In this document: one piece after another, positions 1 through 4,847 of the stretch
Layout: each line of letters opens with the position of its first letter
Numbering within the stretch: position 1 is the stretch's first letter
Assembly: GCA_013817025.1 (NCBI GenBank)
Contig: JACDDK010000054.1
Span: 1-6,925, forward strand
Direction: 5' to 3'
DNA from: Rubrobacter sp.
GTDB taxonomy: Bacteria > Actinomycetota > Rubrobacteria > Rubrobacterales > Rubrobacteraceae
DNA: 6,925 nt
Position numbers and translations under genes: made by a program
Notes under the pieces: model-generated
What the model was told of the DNA's origin: nothing
Seen by the model: the letters and a program-made list of their open reading frames with translations, nothing else
Databases searched by the model: none

Positions 1-1098
1 CTCCCAGACATTGCCGATCATATCGAGCACCCCGTAGGCGCTGGCCCCCGCCGGATACGCGCCCACGTCGGCGGTGCTGAAGGTGAGTTGATCCAGGTTG
101 GCCCGGCCTCTGGTGGGTGGTTCGTCGCCCCACGGAAAGAGCCTCTTGGAACCGTTCTTGGGGTCCCAGGAGGCTGCTTTTTCCCACTCGGCCTCCGTCG
201 GGAGGCGTTTGCCGGACCACCGGGCGTAAGCGTCGGCCTCGTACCAGCAGACGTGGACGACCGGGGCCTTCGGGCGCAGGGGTTCGTCGAAGCCGAAACA
301 TTCCGTCCACCAGGAATGCGGCTCGCGCTGATACCAGTGCTTCGGCGCGCTTATGCTTTCGGCCTGCGCCCACTTCCATCCCACGCTGTTCCAAAGCTCC
401 TCGCGCTCGTAGCCGCCGTCTTCCACGAACTCAGCATATGCGGCGTTTGTAACGGGCGTCTTGCCTATACGGAACTCCGCCACTTCGATCTCGTGCGCTC
501 CGCGCTCGTTGTCCAGGGCCAGCGCACGGTCATCGGTACCCATCACGAAGGAACCGGCGGGGATCCCGACCATCTCGTCTTCGGTGCTGGAGTTTTCGGG
601 GAGCGTGTATTCGGTTGTCGCCTGGTGTTTGGCGGGCATGAGTTGGAGAGTCTGGAGCATGGTCTCGTTGTGCTGGGCTTCGTGCTGCAGGATCATGTTG
701 TAGACGAAGCCGTGTTGTAGAAGCGGATCGCCGCTGTCGAGGTCGGCGGTCTCCAGAGCTTCGAGGACAGCCTCGCGCACGGCGTCCAGGTAGCGACCGG
801 CGTCCTCGCTGTCGAGCAGGTTCAGGGATGGGCGTTCCTCGCGGGGGTGCAGGGAGGCGTCGTACAAGTCGTAAAGACCCCGATCGGAGAGACCGCGCCC
901 GAAAGCTTGCTCCAGGAGCCACAGTTCCTCGTAGTTGCCGATGTGGCCGTAGTCCCAGATCAAGGGGCTCATAATGGGATCGTGCTGCGCCGCCAAATCT
1001 TCGGCGGAGACGGGCGCTAGCAACGACCGTGTGCGCTCCCGAGATTCTTGCAACCGATAGATAAGGACATCCTTGAGTACCTCGCGCTTGGTATCCAT
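1..1098 (-). CDS. egtB: EgtB, ergothioneine-pathway sulfoxide synthase (partial, C-terminus outside window)
   Basis: EgtB is a mononuclear non-heme iron enzyme that uses O2 to join hercynine (N-alpha-trimethylhistidine) to gamma-glutamylcysteine or cysteine, giving the S-oxide precursor of ergothioneine in the cytoplasm. The frame is open for 366 codons from ATG at 1098 to the left edge, so the C-terminus is missing. Residues about 8-150 form a DinB-like helical domain. It holds the three expected iron histidines: H52 in WDYGHIGNYE, and H139 and H143 in the HX3HXE motif HEAQHNE. From about residue 175 (MVGIPAGSFVMGTD) a formylglycine-generating-enzyme/SUMF1-type domain begins and continues through KRLPTEAEWEKAA to IGNVWE at the edge. 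The catalytic Tyr of characterised EgtB lies further on and cannot be checked. ATG 1098 lacks a Shine-Dalgarno but sits where a leaderless transcript would begin. An in-frame ATG at 1128 would add ten residues but overlaps the -35 hexamer. Other egt genes may lie beyond the left edge. A related paralogue such as SenA is the main alternative. Confidence 0.88.
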   Translation of the reverse strand, partial: MDTKREVLKDVLIYRLQESRERTRSLLAPVSAEDLAAQHDPIMSPLIWDYGHIGNYEELWLLEQAFGRGLSDRGLYDLYDASLHPREERPSLNLLDSEDAGRYLDAVREAVLEALETADLDSGDPLLQHGFVYNMILQHEAQHNETMLQTLQLMPAKHQATTEYTLPENSSTEDEMVGIPAGSFVMGTDDRALALDNERGAHEIEVAEFRIGKTPVTNAAYAEFVEDGGYEREELWNSVGWKWAQAESISAPKHWYQREPHSWWTECFGFDEPLRPKAPVVHVCWYEADAYARWSGKRLPTEAEWEKAASWDPKNGSKRLFPWGDEPPTRGRANLDQLTFSTADVGAYPAGASAYGVLDMIGNVWE

Positions 1099-1105
1099 GC
1101 CGCGA

Positions 1106-1133
1106 ATACTATGCGCGGAGCCTTGCATGTCAA
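1106..1133 (-). promoter_or_regulatory. Candidate egtB promoter giving a leaderless mRNA
   Basis: On the minus strand a perfect TTGACA (-35, 1128-1133) is followed after 16 bases by TAGTAT (1106-1111), which matches TATAAT at four of six positions. Seven bases after this -10 comes the ATG at 1098, the usual distance to a transcription start. No Shine-Dalgarno is visible before that ATG, so the mRNA probably begins at or very near the start codon, as is common in actinomycetes. This is inferred from sequence spacing only. Confidence 0.45.
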
Positions 1134-1333
1134 GGCTAAAATCGCCGCGCGCTCCGATCGATAAACTTACCGAAGCGCACCTGAAATCAGCGTGGTTCGT
1201 GACGGGGGTGCTTACGCTGGCGAGCGCGACCGGCGGCCCAACGACTCAATGCGATTGCGGCGAGCCGTCGTTTCGACAGCGTTTCTCGAATCAACCGAAC
1301 CATAGCTTCAAGAAATCGCCCATAGCCGAAAGC

Positions 1334-1369
1334 GCGGTTTGCGAAAGAATCGAACTTTTCGCAAACCGC
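1334..1369. repeat. Perfect 13-bp inverted repeat with 10-base loop
   Basis: GCGGTTTGCGAAA (1334-1346) is the exact reverse complement of TTTCGCAAACCGC (1357-1369), with ten bases between them. The hairpin would be stable in either transcript, but neither strand has a run of T after it, so a classic intrinsic terminator is not supported. It lies about 77 bases past the quinone reductase stop and about 235 bases before the egtB start. It could be an mRNA 3'-end structure, a binding site for a dimeric regulator, or a member of a dispersed palindrome family. Confidence 0.7.
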
Positions 1370-1396
1370 TGTAGAACGCAACCGATGGTTGGCTGC

Positions 1397-1438
1397 TAAA
1401 GAGGGTTTGCGGGAGGCCCATCCCCCCACGATCCCTCT
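1397..1438 (-). terminator. Weak candidate terminator after the quinone reductase gene
   Basis: On the minus strand AGAGGG (1433-1438) can pair with CCCTCT (1400-1405) across a 27-base loop that itself contains a small GGGCCTCCC hairpin. The outer stem is followed by TTT (1397-1399). It lies eight bases past the stop codon. The stem is short and the T run is only three bases, so this is a suggestion only. Confidence 0.22.
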
Positions 1439-1445
1439 CTAGCGT

Positions 1446-2402
1446 CTAGCTCTCAGAAACTCTAAGTACGATCTTGCCGCGTCCGTGCCCGGAGTCCAAT
1501 CGCTCGTGCGCCTTGCCGACTTCGTTTAGCGGCAGCACTTCGTCCACCAGCGGCTTGACCTGTCCGCGCTCGATGAGCGTTGTGATCTCGTCCAGACGCG
1601 CCCGCTCGCGGGTCAGAAATACCCCGTATAGCGTCTGGTTCTTGAGGTATAGCTGCGTGAGGTCGCCTTCTGGCGGCACGATCGTGGCGATGCGCCCGAA
1701 GGGGCGCGTGTACCCGGTTGCCTCCTCCATCTGTCCGCCGACCGTATCGAACACGGCGTCCACACCCGCGCCGCCGTTCTCCGCCGCCGCGGCCCCGGCC
1801 ACGTCGTCCGAGGCGTAGTCGAGGCACACGTCGGCGCCTAACTCCCCGAGCGTCCCCTGGTTCGAGGAACCGGCGGTGGCGAGTACCCGCGCTCCCGCGG
1901 CCTTGGCGATCTGAACCGCGAATGAGCCCACGCCACCCGCGCCGCCGTGGACGAGGACCGTCTGCCCCGGCTTGACACCCAGACGCCGCACGATGGCCTC
2001 CCACGCCGTACCCCCGGCGAGCGGAACCGCCGCCGCTTCCTCGTGGCTCAAAGATGGCGGCTTCGGCGCAACGATGGCCGCCGGGACTACGTTGTACTCG
2101 GCGTAGGCGCCGTTCGCGCCGGGTCCGAACAACTCCGGCGTGTAGTACACTTCGTCACCCGCTGAAAGGTCCGCCACCCCCGCGCCGACCTCTTCGACGA
2201 CTCCCGAGACGTCCGCGCCTAGCACCGCCGGCGGTTCGACGGCCCCCGGAATCGCTCCGGCGCGCAGCTTGGCGTCCACGGGGTTCGTGCCGGCGGCTAC
2301 GACTTTTACCAGGACCTCGCCGGGGCCGGGCTGGGGCTTCTCCACGTCGCGTTCCTCGAAGAGGCCGGGATCTCCTAGCTGGGGCGTTACCATCGCGCGC
2401 AT
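1446..2402 (-). CDS. Zinc-independent MDR oxidoreductase, NADPH:quinone reductase-like
   Basis: This 318-residue protein is a medium-chain dehydrogenase/reductase of the quinone oxidoreductase (zeta-crystallin-like) branch, which uses NADPH to reduce quinones or enone/aldehyde substrates in the cytoplasm. The N-terminal GroES-like half carries GEVLVKV and the TNPVD motif (residues 39-43) typical of zinc-free members; the catalytic-zinc Cys of alcohol dehydrogenases is absent. The Rossmann half has the nucleotide-binding loop HGGAGGVG (152-159). ADVCLDY follows, then a C-terminal GRGKIVLRV that is characteristic of the family. Length is normal (310-340). ATG 2402 is chosen because AGGAG (2409-2413) lies six bases before it; an in-frame ATG three codons later is less well placed. 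The gene is divergent from the phasin-like gene. egtB follows on the same strand, but after 347 bases and with its own promoter candidate, so an operon is unlikely. The exact substrate cannot be read from sequence. Confidence 0.92.
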   Translation of the reverse strand: MRAMVTPQLGDPGLFEERDVEKPQPGPGEVLVKVVAAGTNPVDAKLRAGAIPGAVEPPAVLGADVSGVVEEVGAGVADLSAGDEVYYTPELFGPGANGAYAEYNVVPAAIVAPKPPSLSHEEAAAVPLAGGTAWEAIVRRLGVKPGQTVLVHGGAGGVGSFAVQIAKAAGARVLATAGSSNQGTLGELGADVCLDYASDDVAGAAAAENGGAGVDAVFDTVGGQMEEATGYTRPFGRIATIVPPEGDLTQLYLKNQTLYGVFLTRERARLDEITTLIERGQVKPLVDEVLPLNEVGKAHERLDSGHGRGKIVLRVSES

Positions 2403-2436
2403 CCGAATCTCCTATCATAGTCAGTACAGGCTGCTG

Positions 2437-2445
2437 ACCATACCA
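2437..2445 (-). promoter_or_regulatory. Possible extended -10 promoter for the quinone reductase gene
   Basis: The minus strand reads TGGTATGGT here, an extended -10 (TGn) followed by TATGGT, a four-of-six match to TATAAT. Transcription would start near 2430, leaving a leader of about 28 bases that contains the AGGAG ribosome site. No convincing -35 hexamer is seen. A TATGAT at 2414-2419 matches the hexamer better, but it directly abuts the ribosome site and would place the start downstream of it. Confidence 0.25.
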
Positions 2446-2470
2446 TCCCGGCGCGAAATTTTCGGAGCGG

Positions 2471-2476
2471 TAGAAT
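2471..2476 (+). promoter_or_regulatory. Possible -10 of the phasin-like gene / mmsA promoter
   Basis: TAGAAT matches TATAAT at five of six positions. It would start transcription near 2483, about 27 bases before ATG 2510, leaving room for the AGGAG site. No recognisable -35 hexamer is found 16-18 bases upstream, so an activator-dependent or alternative-sigma promoter is equally possible. Confidence 0.3.
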
Positions 2477-2497
2477 ACGACGCACGAAGCAGCGGAG

Positions 2498-2502
2498 AGG
2501 AG
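2498..2502 (+). promoter_or_regulatory. Strong ribosome-binding site pointing to ATG 2510
   Basis: AGGAG, within a longer purine run (GGAGAGGAGAAA, 2494-2505), lies seven bases before ATG 2510 (ideal) and only two before ATG 2505 (too close). This is the only good ribosome site in the region. It directs initiation into a frame different from the main phasin-like reading frame, which is why it is listed separately. Confidence 0.75.
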
Positions 2503-2509
2503 AAATGCA

Positions 2510-2581
2510 ATGTCCGCAAAGAAAAAAGACGCCCCGACAAGCTCACTGAAGCGTTCGGCGAATCCTACGGGGCGGCGATGA
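2510..2581 (+). CDS. 23-codon ORF: displaced 5' end of the phasin-like gene, or a coupled leader peptide
   Basis: Starting at the well-placed ATG 2510, this frame encodes 23 residues beginning MSAKKKDAPTSS. Its TGA (2579-2581) overlaps an in-frame ATG of the phasin-like frame (2578-2580) as ATGA. Two readings are possible. First, it is the true N-terminus of the phasin-like protein with one base missing. One extra base in the A6 run (2522-2527) or the C4 run (2532-2535) would fuse it to PDKLTEAFGESYGAA and give a continuous 179-residue protein. Second, it is a real leader ORF that translationally couples the downstream gene. The phasin frame already looks like coding sequence from about 2536, upstream of its first ATG, which favours the frameshift reading. 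Nothing can be said about a function for the peptide itself. Confidence 0.45.
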   Translation: MSAKKKDAPTSSLKRSANPTGRR

Positions 2582-3048
2582 AAACCGCCGTGGATGCCCA
2601 GCAACGTAACATCCAACTCGCGCAAGGGTGGGTCGAGAACGTCTCAGGCCTCATGGAGAGCCAGACCGAAGCGAACAAGGCCCTCACCCGCGCGATGGAG
2701 TCCTACGTAAAAGTCGTGGACGAGGCCCTAAAAAGCCAGGACCGGACCAACCGCGCCCTCGCCGAAAGCATGGAATCCTACAAAGAAGTCGTTGATAAAG
2801 TCTCCGCCTTGCAGGAGAAGAACACCGAGATCACCGAGAACTTCTTCACCGGCATTACCGGCGAACTAAAGCGTGGTACCGAGAACAGCGAGGCCCTGGC
2901 CCAGAGCCTCATGCAAGGTTCCGAGAAGCAGATGGCGGCCTTCCAGAGCATGTTGACCGAGGCGATGGACTCCTACACCAACCTGATGAGCGCCCCGTTC
3001 GCCTTATACCAGAAGAACCTGGAGGCGTTCGGCAAGCAAGGAAAGTAG
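2578..3048 (+). CDS. Phasin-like, helical coiled-coil protein (possible 5' frameshift)
   Basis: From ATG 2578 this frame encodes 156 residues of almost uninterrupted amphipathic helix, rich in Ala, Glu, Gln, Lys and Met, with no Cys, no signal peptide and no membrane segment. Size and composition resemble phasins, small proteins that coat polyhydroxyalkanoate granules, though no sequence signature proves it; a general apolipoprotein-like or structural coiled-coil protein is the alternative. A 25-residue unit occurs twice in tandem (residues 33-57 and 58-82), and a related EAMDSY segment lies near the C-terminus, before an aromatic-rich tail (FALYQKNLEAF). ATG 2578 has only a weak GGGGCGG upstream. 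The frame looks coding from about 2536 (PDKLTEAFGESYGAA), but no ATG, GTG or TTG in this frame lies between about 2400 and 2578. The native start is therefore probably ATG 2510 via a frameshift. mmsA follows after 74 bases on the same strand, suggesting co-transcription and a link to acyl-CoA metabolism. Confidence 0.75.
   Translation: MKTAVDAQQRNIQLAQGWVENVSGLMESQTEANKALTRAMESYVKVVDEALKSQDRTNRALAESMESYKEVVDKVSALQEKNTEITENFFTGITGELKRGTENSEALAQSLMQGSEKQMAAFQSMLTEAMDSYTNLMSAPFALYQKNLEAFGKQGK
2674..2823 (+). repeat. Two tandem 25-codon repeats inside the phasin-like gene
   Basis: The units are 2674-2748 (begins NKALTRAMESYVKVVDEA) and 2749-2823 (begins NRALAESMESYKEVVDKV). They share the N(K/R)AL, MESY and VVD positions in register. 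The DNA is diverged while the protein pattern is kept, so this is an old, selected duplication rather than a recent slippage product. Confidence 0.65.
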
Positions 3049-3108
3049 GGCCAACCCCGTTCGGGTATGCTTCGGGCGGTGTGGAAAAATTCCGAGAGCG
3101 TCCAGCGC

Positions 3109-3114
3109 GGGAGG
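3109..3114 (+). promoter_or_regulatory. Ribosome-binding site deciding the mmsA start
   Basis: GGGAGG lies eight bases before ATG 3123. The in-frame GTG at 3081, which would add 14 residues, has no comparable site before it. The ATG start is therefore preferred. Confidence 0.7.
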
Positions 3115-3122
3115 CGGCGAAC

Positions 3123-4634
3123 ATGCAACTAGAGAGCGGCAAGAGCTTCGAGGTACGCAACCTTATAGGCGGGACCTGGGAGACTGGCAATGGTCACGAG
3201 ACCGAGCCCGTCTACGACCCGGCGACCGGCGAGACCATAGCCGAGACCCCGCTCTCGGGCCGGGCCGACGTGGACCTCGCGGTAGGAGCCGCCGAAGCCG
3301 CCTTCCCGGCCTGGTCCAAGACACCCGTGATGGAGCGAGCCCGCATTCTGTTTCGCTTCAAGGCGTTGCTCGAAGAGCACTTCGAGGAGCTACGCGACCT
3401 CGTCACCCTGGAGAACGGCAAGGACAAAAAAGACGCGGGCGGCGAGGTTCGGCGCGGCATCGAAGTCGTGGAGTTCGCTTGCGGGATGCCGACCCTGATG
3501 ATGGGTGAGACCGTCCGGGACGTCGCTCGCGGCGTGGACAACATCTCGTACCGTTACCCGCTGGGCGTGGTCGCGGCCATAACGCCGTTCAACTTCCCAT
3601 GCATGGTGCCGTTGTGGACGCTACCCGTGGCGATAGCCGCGGGCAACGCCTACATCCTCAAGCCTTCGGAGAGGACGCCTTTGTCGGCGCAGCGGCTGGG
3701 CGAGTTGCTCGCCGAGGCCGGGTTGCCGGACGGTGTTTTCAATATCGTGCATGGTGGGCGGGAGGCGGTCGATTCCATCCTGGAGCATCCCGGAATAGAG
3801 GCTGTCTCGTTCGTGGGGAGCCAGCCGGTCGCCGAGCACGTCTATCGGCATGGCGCGGCGCACGGAAAAAGGGTGCAGGCTCTCGCCGGGGCTAAGAACT
3901 CCATGATAGTAATGCCCGACGCCGTCCTGGAAAAAGCTGTCCCCAACATAATCTCCTCGGCATACGGCAACGCCGGGGAGCGGTGTCTGGCGGGCAGCGT
4001 CCTCGTGGCGGTGGGGGACGTGGCCGACGAGCTCGTGAGAAGGATTGGCGAGGCCGCCTCGGCGATGAAGGTTGGACCGGGGAGCGAGGAGGGCTCGGAG
4101 CTAACGCCCGTCATCCGGGACTCGCACCGCGAGAAGGTGCGGGGCTACGTGGACGCCGGAGAAGAGGAAGGTGCCACGGTCGTGCTCGACGGTCGCGAGC
4201 CGCCGCTTGAAGAGGGCTTCTTCATGGGGCCGACTCTGCTCGACAACGTCACGGACGGTATGCGGGTGGCGCGAGAGGAGATCTTCGGCCCCGTGCTCTC
4301 CGTGGTGCGCGTGGACTCCCTGGACGAGGCCGTGGAGTTTACCAACGGCTCCTCGTTCGGCAACGCCTGCTCCATCTACACCGAGAATGGCGCCGCCGTC
4401 CGCCACTGGCGTGAGAACGTCCAGGCCGGGATGCTTGGAGTAAACATAGGTGTGGCCGCCCCAATGGCGTTCTTCCCGTTCAACGGGATAAAGAACTCCT
4501 TCTACGGTGACCTGCACGCCACCGGCAAAGACGGCGTTCGCTTCTTCACCGAGAACAAAGTGGAAGCCGTCCGCTGGCTCTCCGAACCCGGCACCGTAGA
4601 ATCCATAAAACGCCCAATGGAAACCGGAGCTTAG
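3123..4634 (+). CDS. mmsA: Methylmalonate-semialdehyde dehydrogenase (CoA-acylating), MmsA/IolA family
   Basis: The enzyme oxidises methylmalonate semialdehyde (or malonate semialdehyde) with NAD+ and CoA to propionyl-CoA (or acetyl-CoA) plus CO2. It acts at the end of valine, thymine/beta-alanine or myo-inositol breakdown in the cytoplasm. The 503-residue length is normal (about 485-510). Visible landmarks are the IGGTW N-terminus, TPFNFPCMVPLW with N157, the catalytic C288 in GERCLAG, EEIFGP at 385-390, and the FPFNGIKNSFYGDLHATG and GVRFFTENK C-terminal signatures of this family. Where hydrolytic aldehyde dehydrogenases have the general-base Glu (ELGGK), this protein has LAGAKN (A257-N259), as expected for the CoA-acylating group. 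The catalytic segment CLAGS differs slightly from the commoner CMALS. It lies 74 bases after the phasin-like gene with no promoter evident between, so one operon is likely. Related CoA-acylating malonate-semialdehyde dehydrogenases cannot be excluded. Confidence 0.9.
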   Translation: MQLESGKSFEVRNLIGGTWETGNGHETEPVYDPATGETIAETPLSGRADVDLAVGAAEAAFPAWSKTPVMERARILFRFKALLEEHFEELRDLVTLENGKDKKDAGGEVRRGIEVVEFACGMPTLMMGETVRDVARGVDNISYRYPLGVVAAITPFNFPCMVPLWTLPVAIAAGNAYILKPSERTPLSAQRLGELLAEAGLPDGVFNIVHGGREAVDSILEHPGIEAVSFVGSQPVAEHVYRHGAAHGKRVQALAGAKNSMIVMPDAVLEKAVPNIISSAYGNAGERCLAGSVLVAVGDVADELVRRIGEAASAMKVGPGSEEGSELTPVIRDSHREKVRGYVDAGEEEGATVVLDGREPPLEEGFFMGPTLLDNVTDGMRVAREEIFGPVLSVVRVDSLDEAVEFTNGSSFGNACSIYTENGAAVRHWRENVQAGMLGVNIGVAAPMAFFPFNGIKNSFYGDLHATGKDGVRFFTENKVEAVRWLSEPGTVESIKRPMETGA

Positions 4635-4721
4635 AGAAAGACGCAGCCCCGGTTTATCTCCACTATCTGAAACCTCAAGATGTAAGGCTGCCACCTCGGA
4701 TCGGGATCTTCTCCAAAAGTT

Positions 4722-4746
4722 CGGCGTTCGACACCAAAACACGCCG
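4722..4746 (+). terminator. Weak candidate terminator after mmsA
   Basis: CGGCGT (4722-4727) can pair with ACGCCG (4741-4746) across 13 bases, followed by TTTC. It lies 88 bases past the mmsA stop and before the NlpC/P60 leader, where a terminator would be expected. The stem is only six pairs and the T run only three, so support is low. Confidence 0.2.
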
Positions 4747-4770
4747 TTTCGGAGTCAATACACTAAAACC

Positions 4771-4798
4771 TTCGAGAAAAGAGGCGCTTTCGAGAAAA
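4771..4798 (+). repeat. Direct repeat TTCGAGAAAA, 18-base period, upstream of the NlpC/P60 gene
   Basis: TTCGAGAAAA occurs at 4771-4780 and again at 4789-4798, with eight bases between the copies. The second copy ends seven bases before a possible -10 (4805-4810). This is where an activator or repressor binding two half-sites on nearby faces of the helix could act. The repeat is seen directly; the role is inferred. Confidence 0.55.
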
Positions 4799-4801
4799 AA
4801 C

Positions 4802-4814
4802 AGGTAATATACCT
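4802..4814 (+). promoter_or_regulatory. Palindrome overlapping a possible -10 of the NlpC/P60 gene
   Basis: AGGTAATATACCT is a perfect inverted repeat (AGGTA, three-base centre, TACCT). It contains TAATAT (4805-4810), a four-of-six match to TATAAT. Transcription would start near 4817, leaving about 30 bases to the GTG at 4848, including the GGAGG site. A palindrome lying over the -10 is a typical operator layout. No clear -35 is seen. A second, shorter palindrome (GAACGTTC, 4827-4834) lies in the presumed leader. Confidence 0.35.
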
Positions 4815-4835
4815 ATGGCACGATCCGAACGTTCT

Positions 4836-4840
4836 GGAGG
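4836..4840 (+). promoter_or_regulatory. Ribosome-binding site deciding the GTG 4848 start
   Basis: GGAGG lies seven bases before GTG 4848. The in-frame ATG 4815 has no purine-rich site before it and would add eleven polar residues ahead of the signal peptide. The GTG is therefore the better start. Confidence 0.75.
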
Positions 4841-4847
4841 GGGCGCT

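Larger units (their letters stand above)
1129..1445. other. Gene-free spacer between the quinone reductase and egtB
   Basis: No convincing gene is seen on either strand. The base composition looks less GC-rich than in the flanking genes. Besides the 13-bp inverted repeat at 1334-1369, the spacer holds a small perfect hairpin (CAACC-GAT-GGTTG, 1379-1391) and a third copy of the repeat core GGTTTGCG at 1404-1411. A minus-strand open frame at 1187-1429 encodes an 80-residue basic peptide. It has no good ribosome-binding site, and its N-terminal part simply reads through the inverted repeat. A faint resemblance to transposase C-termini could not be supported. Confidence 0.6.

Noticed and set aside
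88..720. Plus-strand open frame of 210 codons opposite egtB
   Set aside because: The minus strand here encodes a clear EgtB with iron-binding motifs. The plus-strand frame has no recognisable domain and no ribosome site of note.
1187..1429. Small basic ORF on the minus strand, faintly like a transposase C-terminus
   Set aside because: The resemblance is a short FLEAMVRLI...LSKRRL stretch only. There is no upstream transposase body, no terminal repeats and no target duplication, and part of it is translated inverted repeat.
2522..2528. Slippery heptamer A-AAA-AAG suggesting programmed -1 frameshifting
   Set aside because: The heptamer is in phase with the poorly placed ATG 2505, not ATG 2510. 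A -1 slip from that frame enters the one that stops at 2579, not the phasin-like frame. Simple slippage on the A6 run remains possible.
3049..3080. Hairpin ACCC-CGTTC-GGGT just after the phasin-like gene, as a terminator
   Set aside because: The stem is only four pairs and lacks a T run. The short spacing to mmsA argues for read-through.
4101..4742. Minus-strand frame of 213 codons opposite the end of mmsA
   Set aside because: It is a shadow of conserved MmsA coding sequence, including the EEIFGP and FPFNGIKNSF regions.
4635..4847. A cyclic-di-AMP (ydaO-type) riboswitch before the NlpC/P60 gene
   Set aside because: Such riboswitches often precede wall-hydrolase genes in actinobacteria, but I could not find their conserved core segments, and the probable transcript leader is only about 30 bases.
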